Assembly: GCA_947646735.1 (NCBI GenBank)
Contig: CANTFK010000701.1
Coordinates: forward strand, 1-46,728
Direction of reading: 5' to 3'
Length of the DNA: 46,728 nucleotides
Source: Peronospora farinosa
Taxonomy: Eukaryota; Oomycota; Peronosporomycetes; Peronosporales; Peronosporaceae
Positions within the stretch are counted from its first letter, which is position 1, and every line of letters starts with the position of its first letter. This document shows positions 31,296-41,294 of this stretch, piece by piece. The notes below the pieces were generated by a model. It was not told the DNA's origin. It saw nothing but the letters and a program-made list of their open reading frames with translations, and did no database searches. The position numbers and the translations under genes are program-made.

Positions 31296-32825
31296 CTAGT
31301 TTTCATGGCTTTGCATTACTTCGAAGCGGTTATGGCTTGTCTTCTTGCGCTCGAAGTCCCGGAGTAAGGCTCCGCAATTCAGATCCACTTCGTCCACCCA
31401 CGAGGGGTCAGGGTGTCCCTTCCATTGCACGAGGAATTCTCGTTGTTGCCTCCCATACCGAGTCTTCTTGCCTGTACGACTCTCTAGAATTTCTTCGACT
31501 TCATACTCGCCCTCTTCCAATTCCCGCACCCAGCTGTCTTCTGGTAACAGGCATTCATCGAAGTCGACTCGATCTGTTCCATCCACTTTCAGCTCGCTGT
31601 TCGGTCGATCGGGGAACTCTCTGACGGGCTTGAGCTTAGAGATGTGCACGATTGGGAATAGTCTGTATTCTGTACCTCGTAACTCCAGACGTACCGCATG
31701 ATCTCCGACTAGTTCCTGGACTCGGAACGGTCCGTGCCATAGGTGGGCCAATTTTTTGGCATACCCCTCCTTCACTCGGTTTAAGTATAGCCATACCCGG
31801 GTCCCTGGCTGAATTTCGTGGCCGACTACCCCTTCATTTTGTGCTTGCACCCGAGCCTGACTAGCCGCCCGTAAATTCTCGTTGACTTGGTCTCTTGCTC
31901 GCTGATAGTGACTCTGAATCCGATATCTCCATCTCCGAGGTCCTGAGTCTCGACGTCGAGTGTTCACCACCGGTAAAATAGTCTCAAGAGTGGTCCTAGC
32001 ATCCCATCCATGTACCAGATAGAACGGTGTTTCCTCCCGCACTCTGTCTTGAGCCGTATTTAACGCGAACGTTAATCGTTCCGCGTATTCATCCCAGTCT
32101 CGCTGTCCCACGTCGGCTACGTACATCTTGAGCGATCTTGTTAGAGTCTGGACCATTCTCTCCGCAGTGCCGTTCGCTTGAGGTCGGTAGGCCATGGTCG
32201 CTCTCTGACGTTGACCCACCATACGACTGAACGCTCGGAAGAAGTCCGACATAAACCCCGGTTCCCGATCGTGACGGATCGTCTCACTGGCACCAAAACG
32301 GCGGAAAACGCATTCCTCATATCCCTCAGCCACTGTCTGGGCTGTCCGTGACGCACTTGCTTTAGCCATCACATAACCTGTGAACAGGTCGACCCAGATC
32401 AGTAGTTCCGTATTTCCTTTATGTGACTTGGGGAGAGATGGTATGTGGTCCATCGCGATAATTTGGAAGGGGTACGTCGCTTCAACATTCCCCGGAGACC
32501 TCCCTTGTAAAGTGGGTCTCCCTTTACCAGTCTCACAATCTATGAACTGACCCACATATTTTTGAACACTCCGGAACAGACCCCTCCAATGGCAATATCG
32601 TCGGATCCGATGATAAGTACGCCCGATCCCCTGATGGCCGCCTTCCAAACTCGTATGATAATGATGGAGGACGTCGGCTTGGAGACTCTCAGGTATCACC
32701 AATCTGGCAGTTATGTCTCGGTCGTCTCCCTTGATTCTCTGGCCGGGGCAGTACACCAGCAGTCCTTCTTCACTTATCTCGTAATCCTCCGACATTTTGC
32801 TGCAGTTTCTGGCCGCTTCCACTGA
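31296..32825 (-). pseudogene. pol of element C: integrase and chromodomain
   Basis: The frame encodes the integrase zinc region (HHYHTSLEGGHQGIGRTYHR, then FIDCETGKG) and the DDE core (AMDHIPSLPKSHKGN, IRHDREPGFMSDFF, RPQANGTAERMVQ). It continues with the integrase C-terminal module (GTRVWLYLNRVKEGYAKK, LWHGPFRV, LFPIVHISKLKPV) and a chromodomain (EYEVEEILESR, REFLVQWKGHPDPSWVDE), ending NRFEVMQSHEN. The first Cys of the zinc finger CX2C is Phe here (FIDC), whereas D has CVDC, so zinc binding is probably damaged. A frameshift near 32825 separates it from the upstream pol frame. Confidence 0.85.
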
Positions 32826-34356
32826 CAAGTCTTTCCAGTCTCCACTTCAAATATGACTTCAACTCGCGTACCCAGCTCTCCTCTTCTTGCGCATCTCGGA
32901 TCCTATCCATCCGGAGTTGTTGTACCATATCTTCTTGCATGACCTCTCCCGATATTTTGACGGGGAGCCGTGATCTCGTCACCGCAGATACCTTGACCGA
33001 CTGACCCCGGTCTCTAGGGACTAACACCTCTGACAGCCGATTGATTGTTTCTAGACCTGACCACTCTCCTGTTGGTATCGACTCGACCCCTTGCTGCTGA
33101 TGTAAAGCTGTACTGGCCAACTGGTCTGCGCTCTGATTCTAGTCTCGTTTCACATGTAAGACTGCATGGGTGGGCCACGACTGGAGCTTACTCAACGCCT
33201 TGGCCCGCAACGGGGATAAACCTGAAGCTTTGCACTCAATCTCTCCACGCATCTGTCTTATAACCAGATTGGAGTCTTCACAAATAATTAAACGCCGTCG
33301 CTCCATTGACTCCAACAGGTCAAAACCCAGTAACATACCCTCATATTCAGCCTCATTCACTGTAGACTTATCGAGATATTTCGATGCAGCGGCGACTATA
33401 GTCCATGCAGGGAGTCTACACACAATAGCGCTGCAGGCACCTTCCCCTTGCTTCACCCGGGCCGACCCATCGAAACTCATCACATACAGTTCTTCATTTA
33501 GTTCCACTGTGAGCGTAGGTAGGTCGACCACTTGCCTGGATTGCTTCTTGGGAGCAATTGACGACAGAATTGAGTCCACATTCTCTCGAGGCGTGATGCT
33601 GGCTGCTAACGCCCCCAGTACCTGGTCCTCGCCTTTCTTGCATTTCACAATCTCCAAAGTCCACTGTGACAACAGAGCGGCCCAGTTTCCCAAGCTACCT
33701 TGCAACCCCGAAGACTTCACTAGCCAGGCTAGTGTAGAATGCCTCGTCAGAACCTTGAGAGGCCGGGTGACCAACATCGTGAAGAAAGTTTCCAATATCC
33801 GTGACAGCGCCAGCACTTCCTTTTCTACTGTGCTATAGTTCACCTCGTTTGACTTGAGGGTTCGGCTCGTAAACATTACCGGCATATATAGGCCGTCGTA
33901 ATTTTGCACCAACGACGCCGAGATAGCCCAATCACTTGCGTAGACAATGATGACCGCCTCTCTAGCCGGGTCGAAATGTCGTAGGATGGGCGCCGTAGCA
34001 ATCTTGTTCTTGAGCATGGCAAACGCTACTTGTACCTTCGACCATTTTTCTTCGTCGTCTTCCTGGGCCGCCACTTCCTCGTTAGCCTTCAATTTGCACC
34101 TCCAAGCGTGTAAATCCACCTCTCTCAGTTCGTAAAGGATCGACGCGTATATGGCATAATCTTCGATGTACCTGCTGTAGTAATTTAGGCTTCCTAGAAA
34201 GGACTGCATAGCCTTCAGCGTTGTCGGTAGAGGTAGGTCGACCAAAGACTGAAGATCTTTTGGGTGGGCCTCTAGTCCCCCTTTGGAAACTCGATGTCCA
34301 AGATACTCGACCTTCCGACATCCCCACGTACTCTTGACGGCACTGACCGACAAATT
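32770..34356 (-). pseudogene. pol of element C: connection, RNase H and archaeal-type RNase H
   Basis: The frame covers the RT thumb and connection (VEYLGHRVSKGG, SFLGSLNYYSRYIEDYA) and the degenerate gypsy RNase H (VIIVYASDWAISASLVQ, YSTVEKEVLAL, LTRHSTLAWL). A second RNase H of archaeal type follows (MSFDGSARVKQGEGACSA, TVNEAEYEGMLLGFDLLES, ICEDSNLVIRQMRGEIECKA, NQSADQLAS). The four acidic residues (D, E, D, D) of the second domain are present; the first keeps fewer canonical residues. A TGG to TAG stop lies at 33139-33141 just before the last Asp. This dual arrangement is known in plant Tat/Ogre elements and oomycete Chronos. Confidence 0.82.
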
Positions 34357-35760
34357 TCAATAGTCACACACGTCTAGCAGCCGCTCCACTTTCTGGCATA
34401 ATACGTCCCACGATTCGGCCGGAACAAGTATATCGTCAATGTATGATCTTCGACCCAATACAGAGAGGCCCGATTTTGCATCGGGTTCCCCTGTTGCGAA
34501 CAAATCTTCTGTTTCCTCTGTGGCCGCCCCTGGCGAAATCCGTAAGAATCCATATAACGCATTATCCAACAACCTTTGATATATCTGAGGCGCATTCTTA
34601 AGCCCAAAAGGCATCCGAAGCCATTCAAATAATCCCAGTGGAGTAACGAAAGCTGAGATTAATCTCGCCCTTTCGGTCATGCTGACGACCCAAAAACCAC
34701 TCGCCATATCAAGAGAACAGTACCATAAAGCTCCGTCCAAGTTTTCCAGTAATTCGTTAATCAACGGCATCGGGTATACCATAAGCTGGGTGAGATCATT
34801 CACCAACCGATAGTCGATACACAATCGAATATCGACCCCATTCTTCTTCACGATAATTACAATTGGGCTGGCCCATGGCGAGGTGGAAGGCTGAATGATC
34901 TTTGCTGATAACAGTCCCTTGATCAGGTCGGCTAGCTTCTCTCTGAATTGAGGGGCTACCTTCCGTACGCGTTGCGCGATCGGTCTTGCGTTCCCCATAT
35001 CGATATCGCATATCGCTCCTCGGGCGGCCGGGGGTAACGCGTTACCTTTGCCCATCAGCAGATGCCGTTTCTTCCATATTATTTGTCGCAACCGGTCCAC
35101 CTCTTCGGAGGTGTTCCCATCTGGATCAGGAATCTGTATATCTTCTAGCGCAATGCCTTCAGATGAGGGGTCCACTTCCGGTACGACCGCCCACCCTGGC
35201 CTTATGTCCTCGGCCCAAAGTTCCCCACTCTCGAAAGAACACACCTGGTCATCTGCCTGTAACAAGTCTACCAGTTTGGCTTCCTTCTCATTGGTGGTGG
35301 TCACTGTATGTAGGTCTTCTTTAGCTACACTCCGCTTTTGGGCGGTCACCTCCTGCCAATTCACCCTCTCTTCGCACAGTTGTTCTTCACTGTCGGGTAC
35401 CGGTTGGTGCGTTATATTCATCATTGGGGTTGGGGCCTGCGGTCGCTGTAAGATGTGTGACGGAGTCTTATACTCTGGTCTCTGTACTAGTGGCCCCTCT
35501 TCCTCTTCCGTTGGGTCGACCTGATGGTCGACTTGGTCGGTAGTAGATTCATAAGCCAGATTTAGCCATTCCGCATATCTTCGAGAGCCTACCGAGACAA
35601 ACCCTGGTGTTCTCGGAACTTGCTCCCTAGTCAACCACATACCTACCTTAGTATCTTCATGCAATGTTAAGGGGCGAGGGCTGACATTGGTTATCTTCAA
35701 AATCGGTCGACGTCCTATCCCTTGTATCATGGTGATCACCCATCGTTCACCTCTCGTTAC
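34357..35760 (-). pseudogene. pol of element C: reverse transcriptase
   Basis: A protease-RT linker is followed by RT motifs: GLLSAKIIQPSTSPWASPIV, DIRLCIDYRLVND, WYCSLDMASGFW, EWLRMPFGLKNAPQIYQR and SYIDDILVPAE, with catalytic YIDD at 34432-34443. RT copies element RNA into DNA in the particle. It is in frame with the protease upstream and RNase H downstream, but TGA codons stand at 35761-35763 and 34357-34359. Both are best read as nonsense mutations (the second looks like CGA to TGA). Confidence 0.86.
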
Positions 35761-36570
35761 TCACAATTTCCACTGTTCCGAGGTCGACCTTTTGAGAGGC
35801 ACTTCCGTACATCCTCCAACGGATATCTGTACATACCGACCCAATTTCACATCCGATACTCGCGTATTATACAGTGTCCTTCGCCCGGTCAACTGTACCC
35901 TGACCTTATCGGGGAGGCAAAGAGTTTCGTCGGCCAAGTCTAACCGGATACCGGCTGGGACCATGAAGTCCATCCCCAAAATTGCATCTTGGCCTACCAT
36001 AGGGCCTACCCACACCTTAAAGATGTACACCAAGCTCCCATTCAGAGTGACCTTGATGCGAGTGCGTCCCTCCGTGGTGTATACGGCTTTCCCAATACCA
36101 TTACATTCTTGTCGTTCACTTTCATCAATTTGGCAGCCTACCTTACGAGCAAAGGCGATATCCAGAATGGATATCTCGGCACCAGTATCGAACAACAAAT
36201 TTGCATGGTCGTTGTTGACCTTTCCAGAGGCTTTCGCTTGCCTGAACCATTTAGTAGGGGCGTGGTATTTCCAGTACCCCCTAGACTCGCCTGGCAATAA
36301 GTCCAACTCCATTACTGAACTTTCTCGAACGAAACTATTAGGTTCATTCAAAGAAGCAACATGGACCACAGGGTAATTTCCAATCTTCGATATATTTCCA
36401 ATCTTAACTGGAATACCCGTCCCCTCCTTGGGCTGTTTCTCCACATATGCAAAGATACGACAATTAGAACGCTCGGCTCGTACCAGATTCCAACCTGGCG
36501 AGCGTCCTGATTTGCCATCTTCTCGAGTTTCTCCAGGAACATCCCTGCGTGCTTGGCTGGGTTGTACCAT
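35761..36570 (-). CDS. pol of element C: aspartic protease region
   Basis: An open frame of about 270 codons overlaps the end of gag by 223 bp in the -1 frame. The protease active site is ANLLFDTGAEISILD, followed by QECNGIGKAVYTTEGRT and a flap/C-terminal LGMDFMVPAGIRLDL. The real entry point is probably a -1 frameshift inside gag; no convincing slippery heptamer was found in the overlap. A stop at 35761 separates it from RT in the same frame. Confidence 0.8.
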   Translation of the reverse strand: MVQPSQARRDVPGETREDGKSGRSPGWNLVRAERSNCRIFAYVEKQPKEGTGIPVKIGNISKIGNYPVVHVASLNEPNSFVRESSVMELDLLPGESRGYWKYHAPTKWFRQAKASGKVNNDHANLLFDTGAEISILDIAFARKVGCQIDESERQECNGIGKAVYTTEGRTRIKVTLNGSLVYIFKVWVGPMVGQDAILGMDFMVPAGIRLDLADETLCLPDKVRVQLTGRRTLYNTRVSDVKLGRYVQISVGGCTEVPLKRSTSEQWKL

Positions 36571-39025
36571 TGACGGAACAAATTATAGAACTCCTCCATC
36601 TGGCACTTTCCAATCTCGTGAATCTCTCCACAACCCCGGCATACAAACAGGCAGCGATCTGATGGGTGACTCTTCCTTCCACAGCGGTCGCAGGTCAATC
36701 TTTTCCAGCAATTCAGATCTCCGTGTTTCTTGGACCCGCAATATGCACATCTCGTGTTAGGGGTCGCTGATGATGGGCCGGGTCGCTGGTCTACTGCCTG
36801 GCGATGTTGGTCGGCCTCTCTAGTCGGTAGATTCTTTGAGAACCTCACACTTGGGTCCCTTCCCGCTTCCTTCTCCATAAGGTAGACTCGTCTTAAATCT
36901 CCTTCGTTCTCCGAAGAGTCTGGGCTGGAATCTTCAGAGCTCGAGTCTTCCAGGGGCGTCCGTACTGCATGTATGGAGCGGCGATTCATATCTCTCGGCC
37001 TCTCGGGTAGTGCCGGTGCCTTCTGACGAAACTTGTTTGATCCAAATAGCATCTTGCCTCGTCTTGCTTTCGTCCGCTGACATGCTGTCAATACTTCCTC
37101 CAATTCTTCCACGTCCGCCAGACGCAACATAGTCAACTTATCTGCTAGCTCCGGGTCGTCCACCGTCAAAATGTAGTGATTGACATGATCCTTTTGAACC
37201 TTGGGCGACCCATCCTTAATCTTCATCTTCGCCCTGAGTCCAAGCACATTCAGGCGGTACAGATAATCCAGTGGGGTCTCTTCCGACCTTTTCTTCGCAT
37301 GGTAGTACTGGCGGGCGACCGGTACCCCCGTGCCACAGAACCGAATCATGAACTCTTGGATTAAGTCCTTCCAGTTTCCTCGGACTGAGCGACCCAGTTG
37401 ACGATACCAATTGTGTGCCGGTCCAGTCAGCAATCCTCCAAAAACGAGACATCGTTCATCGTCTGGTGCTTGGTCTCTTATAAATGCCGTCTTGACCGTC
37501 GATACCCAGCTGCGCGCTCTGTCTTCGTCTTGGTCTCTTCCATGAAATTCTTTAAGGTCCGAGGTCGCCGATAGTTTGATGCGAGGGACCATATTTGGCA
37601 TCTGCCCCAGCGCTGCGTTCGCCATCATCGACTGAGGTCTCCTCAAATCCATGTTGTCAGGGTCGAACTCACAGGAACCGACGGATTCCATATCGACGTC
37701 GGTCATCGTGTGGCCTCTTGACATTTGTATGCCTGGATGCTGGTCATGGTGAGCGGTCGTCCTTTGCACCTCTGGTCTTCCTCCTGCTGCATTCCCGTTA
37801 GGGTGTGCCCGCGGTACTTGGCGTTCATTCAAAAATCTTGCCATCGCCGCGTCGAAGAGGGTCTGCAGATCGCCTACCGGGTAGGTAGGTCCTTCCCCCC
37901 AGCATCTTCGTCACGGGGCAGAGCAAATTCCAACTTTTTTCCTTGCTGATTTCCCATTGGCTGAAAACCGGAATGATTTTCATTCTTGCCACGCGTCGCC
38001 GTTTCAAGACCACTTGGCTCCTGCTCCGCGCTGCGCGCTCGGGCCTGGAGCAGCGCCGCTCCAGTAGGGCCTAGGGGCATCCTAGTGACCGACCCAGTTG
38101 AGGACGATCTTGGGGACCACGGTGCTGCTTCCCTCTGGCCGCTTGGCATCCGGTGTTGAGATGGGTCTTGATTCGCCCCTGGGTGGCCGGCGGCTCCGTA
38201 CATGTGGGGACCCACCGTGATTTCCTGAAGCGTCATCTGGCTGTCGTTGGACCGCATGTGTGTAGGTGTCACCAGAGGTGGGTGTTCCGTTGCTGGTGTG
38301 GTACCCACCAGGATCGACAGACGTTTGTGCATATGCTCTAACGTTGTTGTGATTCTGTCGAATCCCAGGGATAGCAGATCGTCCGGGTCGAACCGACCTG
38401 CGACCATGTTCGCTTCACGAAGCATGGTGACCAGCGCTGTGATCGCGTCCGTGACGGAGTGCAGCCGTGGCAGGGTCGACACCGGCCCAGTGAGTTGACC
38501 CAGCTGCCGGATCTCCAGGGTCTTCGCGACGGGGTCGCTCTCCAGGAACGCGTTCAGCTTGCGTTGGTGGTAGGCCCTCGTGACATCAGCGTCTGTCCAT
38601 GACGCCAGTCCTGCCTTCTTGGAGCCTATCGACTTGGTGTTTCCGGGTGCCTTCATCCAGAACTTCGTCGGCTTGGACTGCGCGATCTTTGTTTTTTTGT
38701 TTTTCGGGGACCTTAGCTCGGTTTTCACCGTCGGCTGATGGTCCTCTGGATCATGATAGGCGTCATGACCCAAGGTGTCCTTTACGAGGACATAGGGAGG
38801 GTATTTAGGTTTTTCTTCAATAAATTCAACCTCGACCATGTTGACCGGGCCCCTCCCAAGGCCCGGTCGGTTCTTCGATCCTTTGTTTGTTTCTTCTTGA
38901 GTCACTGGCGATCGGTCTTCCAGTGACTCTTCGGTCTTGTGCTCCTTCTTGACATGAACATCTTTATCATCTTGGGACTCGCGGTGAAATCCCGCGTCTT
39001 CCGAAGATCCGGGCACGCGCACCAT
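36348..39025 (-). pseudogene. gag: gag of element C, one frameshift at a homopolymer
   Basis: The ATG at 39025 lies at the first base after the 5' LTR and overlaps the primer-binding site. An N-terminal charged region of about 380 codons ends in a stop at 37874 after a frame change at a C6 run (37895-37900). The second frame then reads GEGPTYPVGDLQTLFDAAMA and on to 36348. The capsid core is there (IKLSATSDLKEFHGRDQDED, AFIRDQAPDDERCLVFGGLL, WKDLIQEFMIRFCG). Three zinc knuckles follow in tandem (CAYCGSKKHGDLNC, CDRCGRKSHPSDRC, CRGCGEIHEIGKC). The overall length of about 880 residues is long for a gypsy gag. Confidence 0.8.
39009..39024 (-). promoter_or_regulatory. Primer-binding site of element C, overlapping the gag start
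   Basis: TGGTGCGCGTGCCCGG on the minus strand begins one base after the LTR end (CCACA-A-TGG). The A plus TG of this site is the putative gag ATG. It would pair with a tRNA ending CGCACCA. Confidence 0.6.
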
Positions 39026-40184
39026 TGTGGTGGAGTGGGTTCTCAAAATTGTATGATGAGACCCCAAACCACTCACTGTGCCGGACTGCCGACTGTCGGA
39101 GGGGTTACCCCGATGCCGCGTATGAACCTCCTCTCACCTTGTGTACCCGTCGGCTGGCGGGTTGCACTCTTCGGAGGACTTGGTGACGATGTAGATGTCT
39201 GCCTTGAGGGAGGTAGGCCTGGGGGGCCTCGAGTGGATATGCTTCACTCGGTGGGCCGGTAGGTGGCCACTCGATCGACCTTGTCGAGAGTGGACTTAGA
39301 GCCAAATTCTTCAGGGAGCTTGTCGTCCCTGGCCTTTTCCTTCTGTTTCAGGGGTATTAACCACCTGACCTTTACGTTGCTCCCGGACCTTGAGGTGAGG
39401 GAGACCGCTTCCGATAGCGGGTCTTGGGGGTGTTGCTACTCGAACGAGCTCACATGCCAAATATATCCTGGAGCTCTATTCGCCTTTGAACTTCGCTACG
39501 CAACTGTCTTCGACGGGGGGGCCAAAATATATCCCTTCCCGGAACAGTGAGTAACTTAGAACAAGTCCTTCTTGGGTGACGGAGTCGTGCCACGTAGATC
39601 GCAAATTGAGTAGTATTTAATATAGTCCTATCCTTTTAACTCCTTTACTCTATCCTTGCCTGAAGCTCTGATTCCTTGCGTCGACTGGTCTGATCCTTGT
39701 ATTAACTGGTCCGGAGTCGCTAAACCCCGAGGAGCCGAGGTCGACCAATGAGGGACCGGGTCGACCAATGAGGGACCCAGGTCGACCGACGAGGGACCCA
39801 GGTCAACCAATGAGGGACCGGGTCTACCAACGAGGGACCGAGTCTACCAACGAGGGACCCAGGTCAACCAATGAGGGACCGGGTCAACCAACGAGGGACC
39901 GAGTCTACCAACGAGGGACCCAGGTCGACCGATGAGGGACCCGAGTCTACCAACGAGTGGCCAGGTCTATCAATGAGCGGCCATGATCAACTCCCTTTGG
40001 TACCGGTTAACCGGTACCCTGATACTGATTTTTCTTCGGTGAATCCTGCGGATTGTCCTCCACCAACGATCGCTCCCCTTTGAGGCCCCTGTCTCTCTGG
40101 TCGCCTGTCCCTGACCCACGGCCTATACTCTGAATCCAACTGGAGTCCGGGACCTCCACATCACAAAATTAGCACTTCACCACA
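39026..40184 (-). repeat. 5' LTR of element C
   Basis: 1,159 bp, on the minus strand from TGTGGTGAAGTGC to CCCACTCCACCACA. It matches 28679-29817. The start region should hold the promoter for gag-pol; no TATA was assigned. The terminal 25 bp or so resemble those of the LTRs of D and Z. Confidence 0.88.
39741..39993 (-). repeat. Minisatellite in the 5' LTR of C, about 12 units
   Basis: 20-21 bp units (GACCAACGAGGGACC(C/G)(A/G)GGTC-like). One unit more than in the partner LTR explains the 20-bp length difference. Confidence 0.75.
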
Positions 40185-40202
40185 CCGACATGATCTCGAC
40201 CT

Positions 40203-40874
40203 TGTGGTGGAGCGGGGTTCACAAAATTTCTGATGTGACTCTGACTCTCCACTGGCGCCCGGACAACCGACTATCGGAGGGGGTACTCCGTTTCCGTGTG
40301 TAGCAATTCCTTCCTCACCTTGTGTACCCGTAGGTAGGGCGGGTAGCACTCTTCTTGGTGGACTCGAGTTGATGCTGAACTTGACCGTGGTTGGGATTGG
40401 TTGGGGTTCGATCACGCGGAAATCCTCACGCGATCGAGGGTTACTTGGGGGGCTTTATACGAGTCGCCCTGATCTCTCTTGAGATCGTCTTGTCCAAAAA
40501 TGTAGATACTTGATCCACTTGATACACTTGACCTTCTGACCACTTGAGCCGTCTCGCGATCTTGTGCCTTGTCCTTTACGTGATACTGCGTCCAATCGCA
40601 GGCGAAGTTTGTTTGTGAGAGGTCTTGTAATCCCTGGCCAAACAATCCAGGGATATTACTTGTAGGTACTGGTGGCAGAAGTTCTTGATCGTCGGGGGGC
40701 CAAAAATTTTCCCACCCGGAAGAGAAGTCTGCGTGCGTAGTTCGAAGTAAAAGAAACTCTGTTTAATGCTAACCAATCAAATACCCAAAACCTATCATCT
40801 TGCCTATCGGTAGCCCAGGATCTACTGCCGCGTGTCGCCTTCTTGGAAATAAATCAGACTTGCTATGTGGTCCA
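40203..40874 (-). repeat. 3' LTR of element D
   Basis: 672 bp, on the minus strand TGGACCACATAGC to CCGCTCCACCACA. It aligns with the LTR of Z (1986-2646) in reverse orientation. Its end also resembles that of the C LTR. Confidence 0.8.
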
Positions 40875-40887
40875 CTTCAAATACTGT

Positions 40888-40987
40888 GTCGATCCAGTTT
40901 TGTCGATCCAGTTTTGTCGATCCGAGTTTTGTCGATCCTGTTTTGTCGATCCAGTTTTGTCGATCCTGGTTTTGTCGATCCGGTTTC
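40888..40987 (+). repeat. Tandem GTCGATCCAGTTTT array beside the 3' LTR of D
   Basis: Seven units of 14-16 bp (GTCGATCC followed by AG, GAG, TG, TGG or GG and TTTT). It lies between the LTR and the aORF, so it is in the presumptive aORF upstream region. Confidence 0.8.
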
Positions 40988-41294
40988 TGGATCGAGGTTT
41001 CGATCCGATCCTCCTGGATCGCGACTGTGGTGTGTGGTCCACACCCAATCCTTTTTCGATCCATATTCTTCTGTGTTCTTCACACCGTTACTCCCCCTTC
41101 CAACCATCTCGCATGCCTTATTGACCACTCGGAGCGCAGGATTGTGGATCGACGACATTTCTTCGATCGATCCCTTTCAAATTATTAGATCGCTTTACCA
41201 CATCCGTCCCCTGCACTGAGTTCCAGCATACAGTGCTGGTGATCCGTGCATCCATTAATTTGATTATCTCTCTCGTCCAATTCTCGTGCCCATC
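40988..41294 (+). promoter_or_regulatory. Leader region of the D aORF
   Basis: This is non-coding sequence between the tandem array and the aORF ATG, containing further GATC words (CGATCCGATCCTCCTGGATC, TCGATCGATCCC). No TATA or initiator is clear. Listed because it should hold the aORF promoter if the gene is expressed. Confidence 0.3.

Larger units (their letters stand above)
27410..40184 (-). mobile_element. Element C: Chronos-like Ty3/gypsy retrotransposon with second RNase H
   Basis: On the minus strand the order is 5' LTR (39026-40184), primer site, gag with three zinc knuckles, protease, RT, RNase H, archaeal-type RNase H, integrase and chromodomain. A plus-strand aORF (30205-31041, continuing in the inverted block) and 3' LTR (28679-29817, inverted; 29818-30204 inside this span belong to the flank and to B) follow. 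LTRs are 1,159 and 1,139 bp. The target duplication is TCGG in element sense (40185-40188 and 29818-29821). The dual RNase H arrangement is as reported for oomycete Chronos elements. Three stops and two frameshifts disable it. Confidence 0.82.

Noticed and set aside
34357..35763. TGA codons in C pol as programmed readthrough or a reassigned code
   Set aside because: Three different stops (TGA, TGA, TAG) interrupt one frame, a further TGA interrupts the aORF, and D reads Trp at the place of the TAG. Ordinary nonsense decay is simpler.
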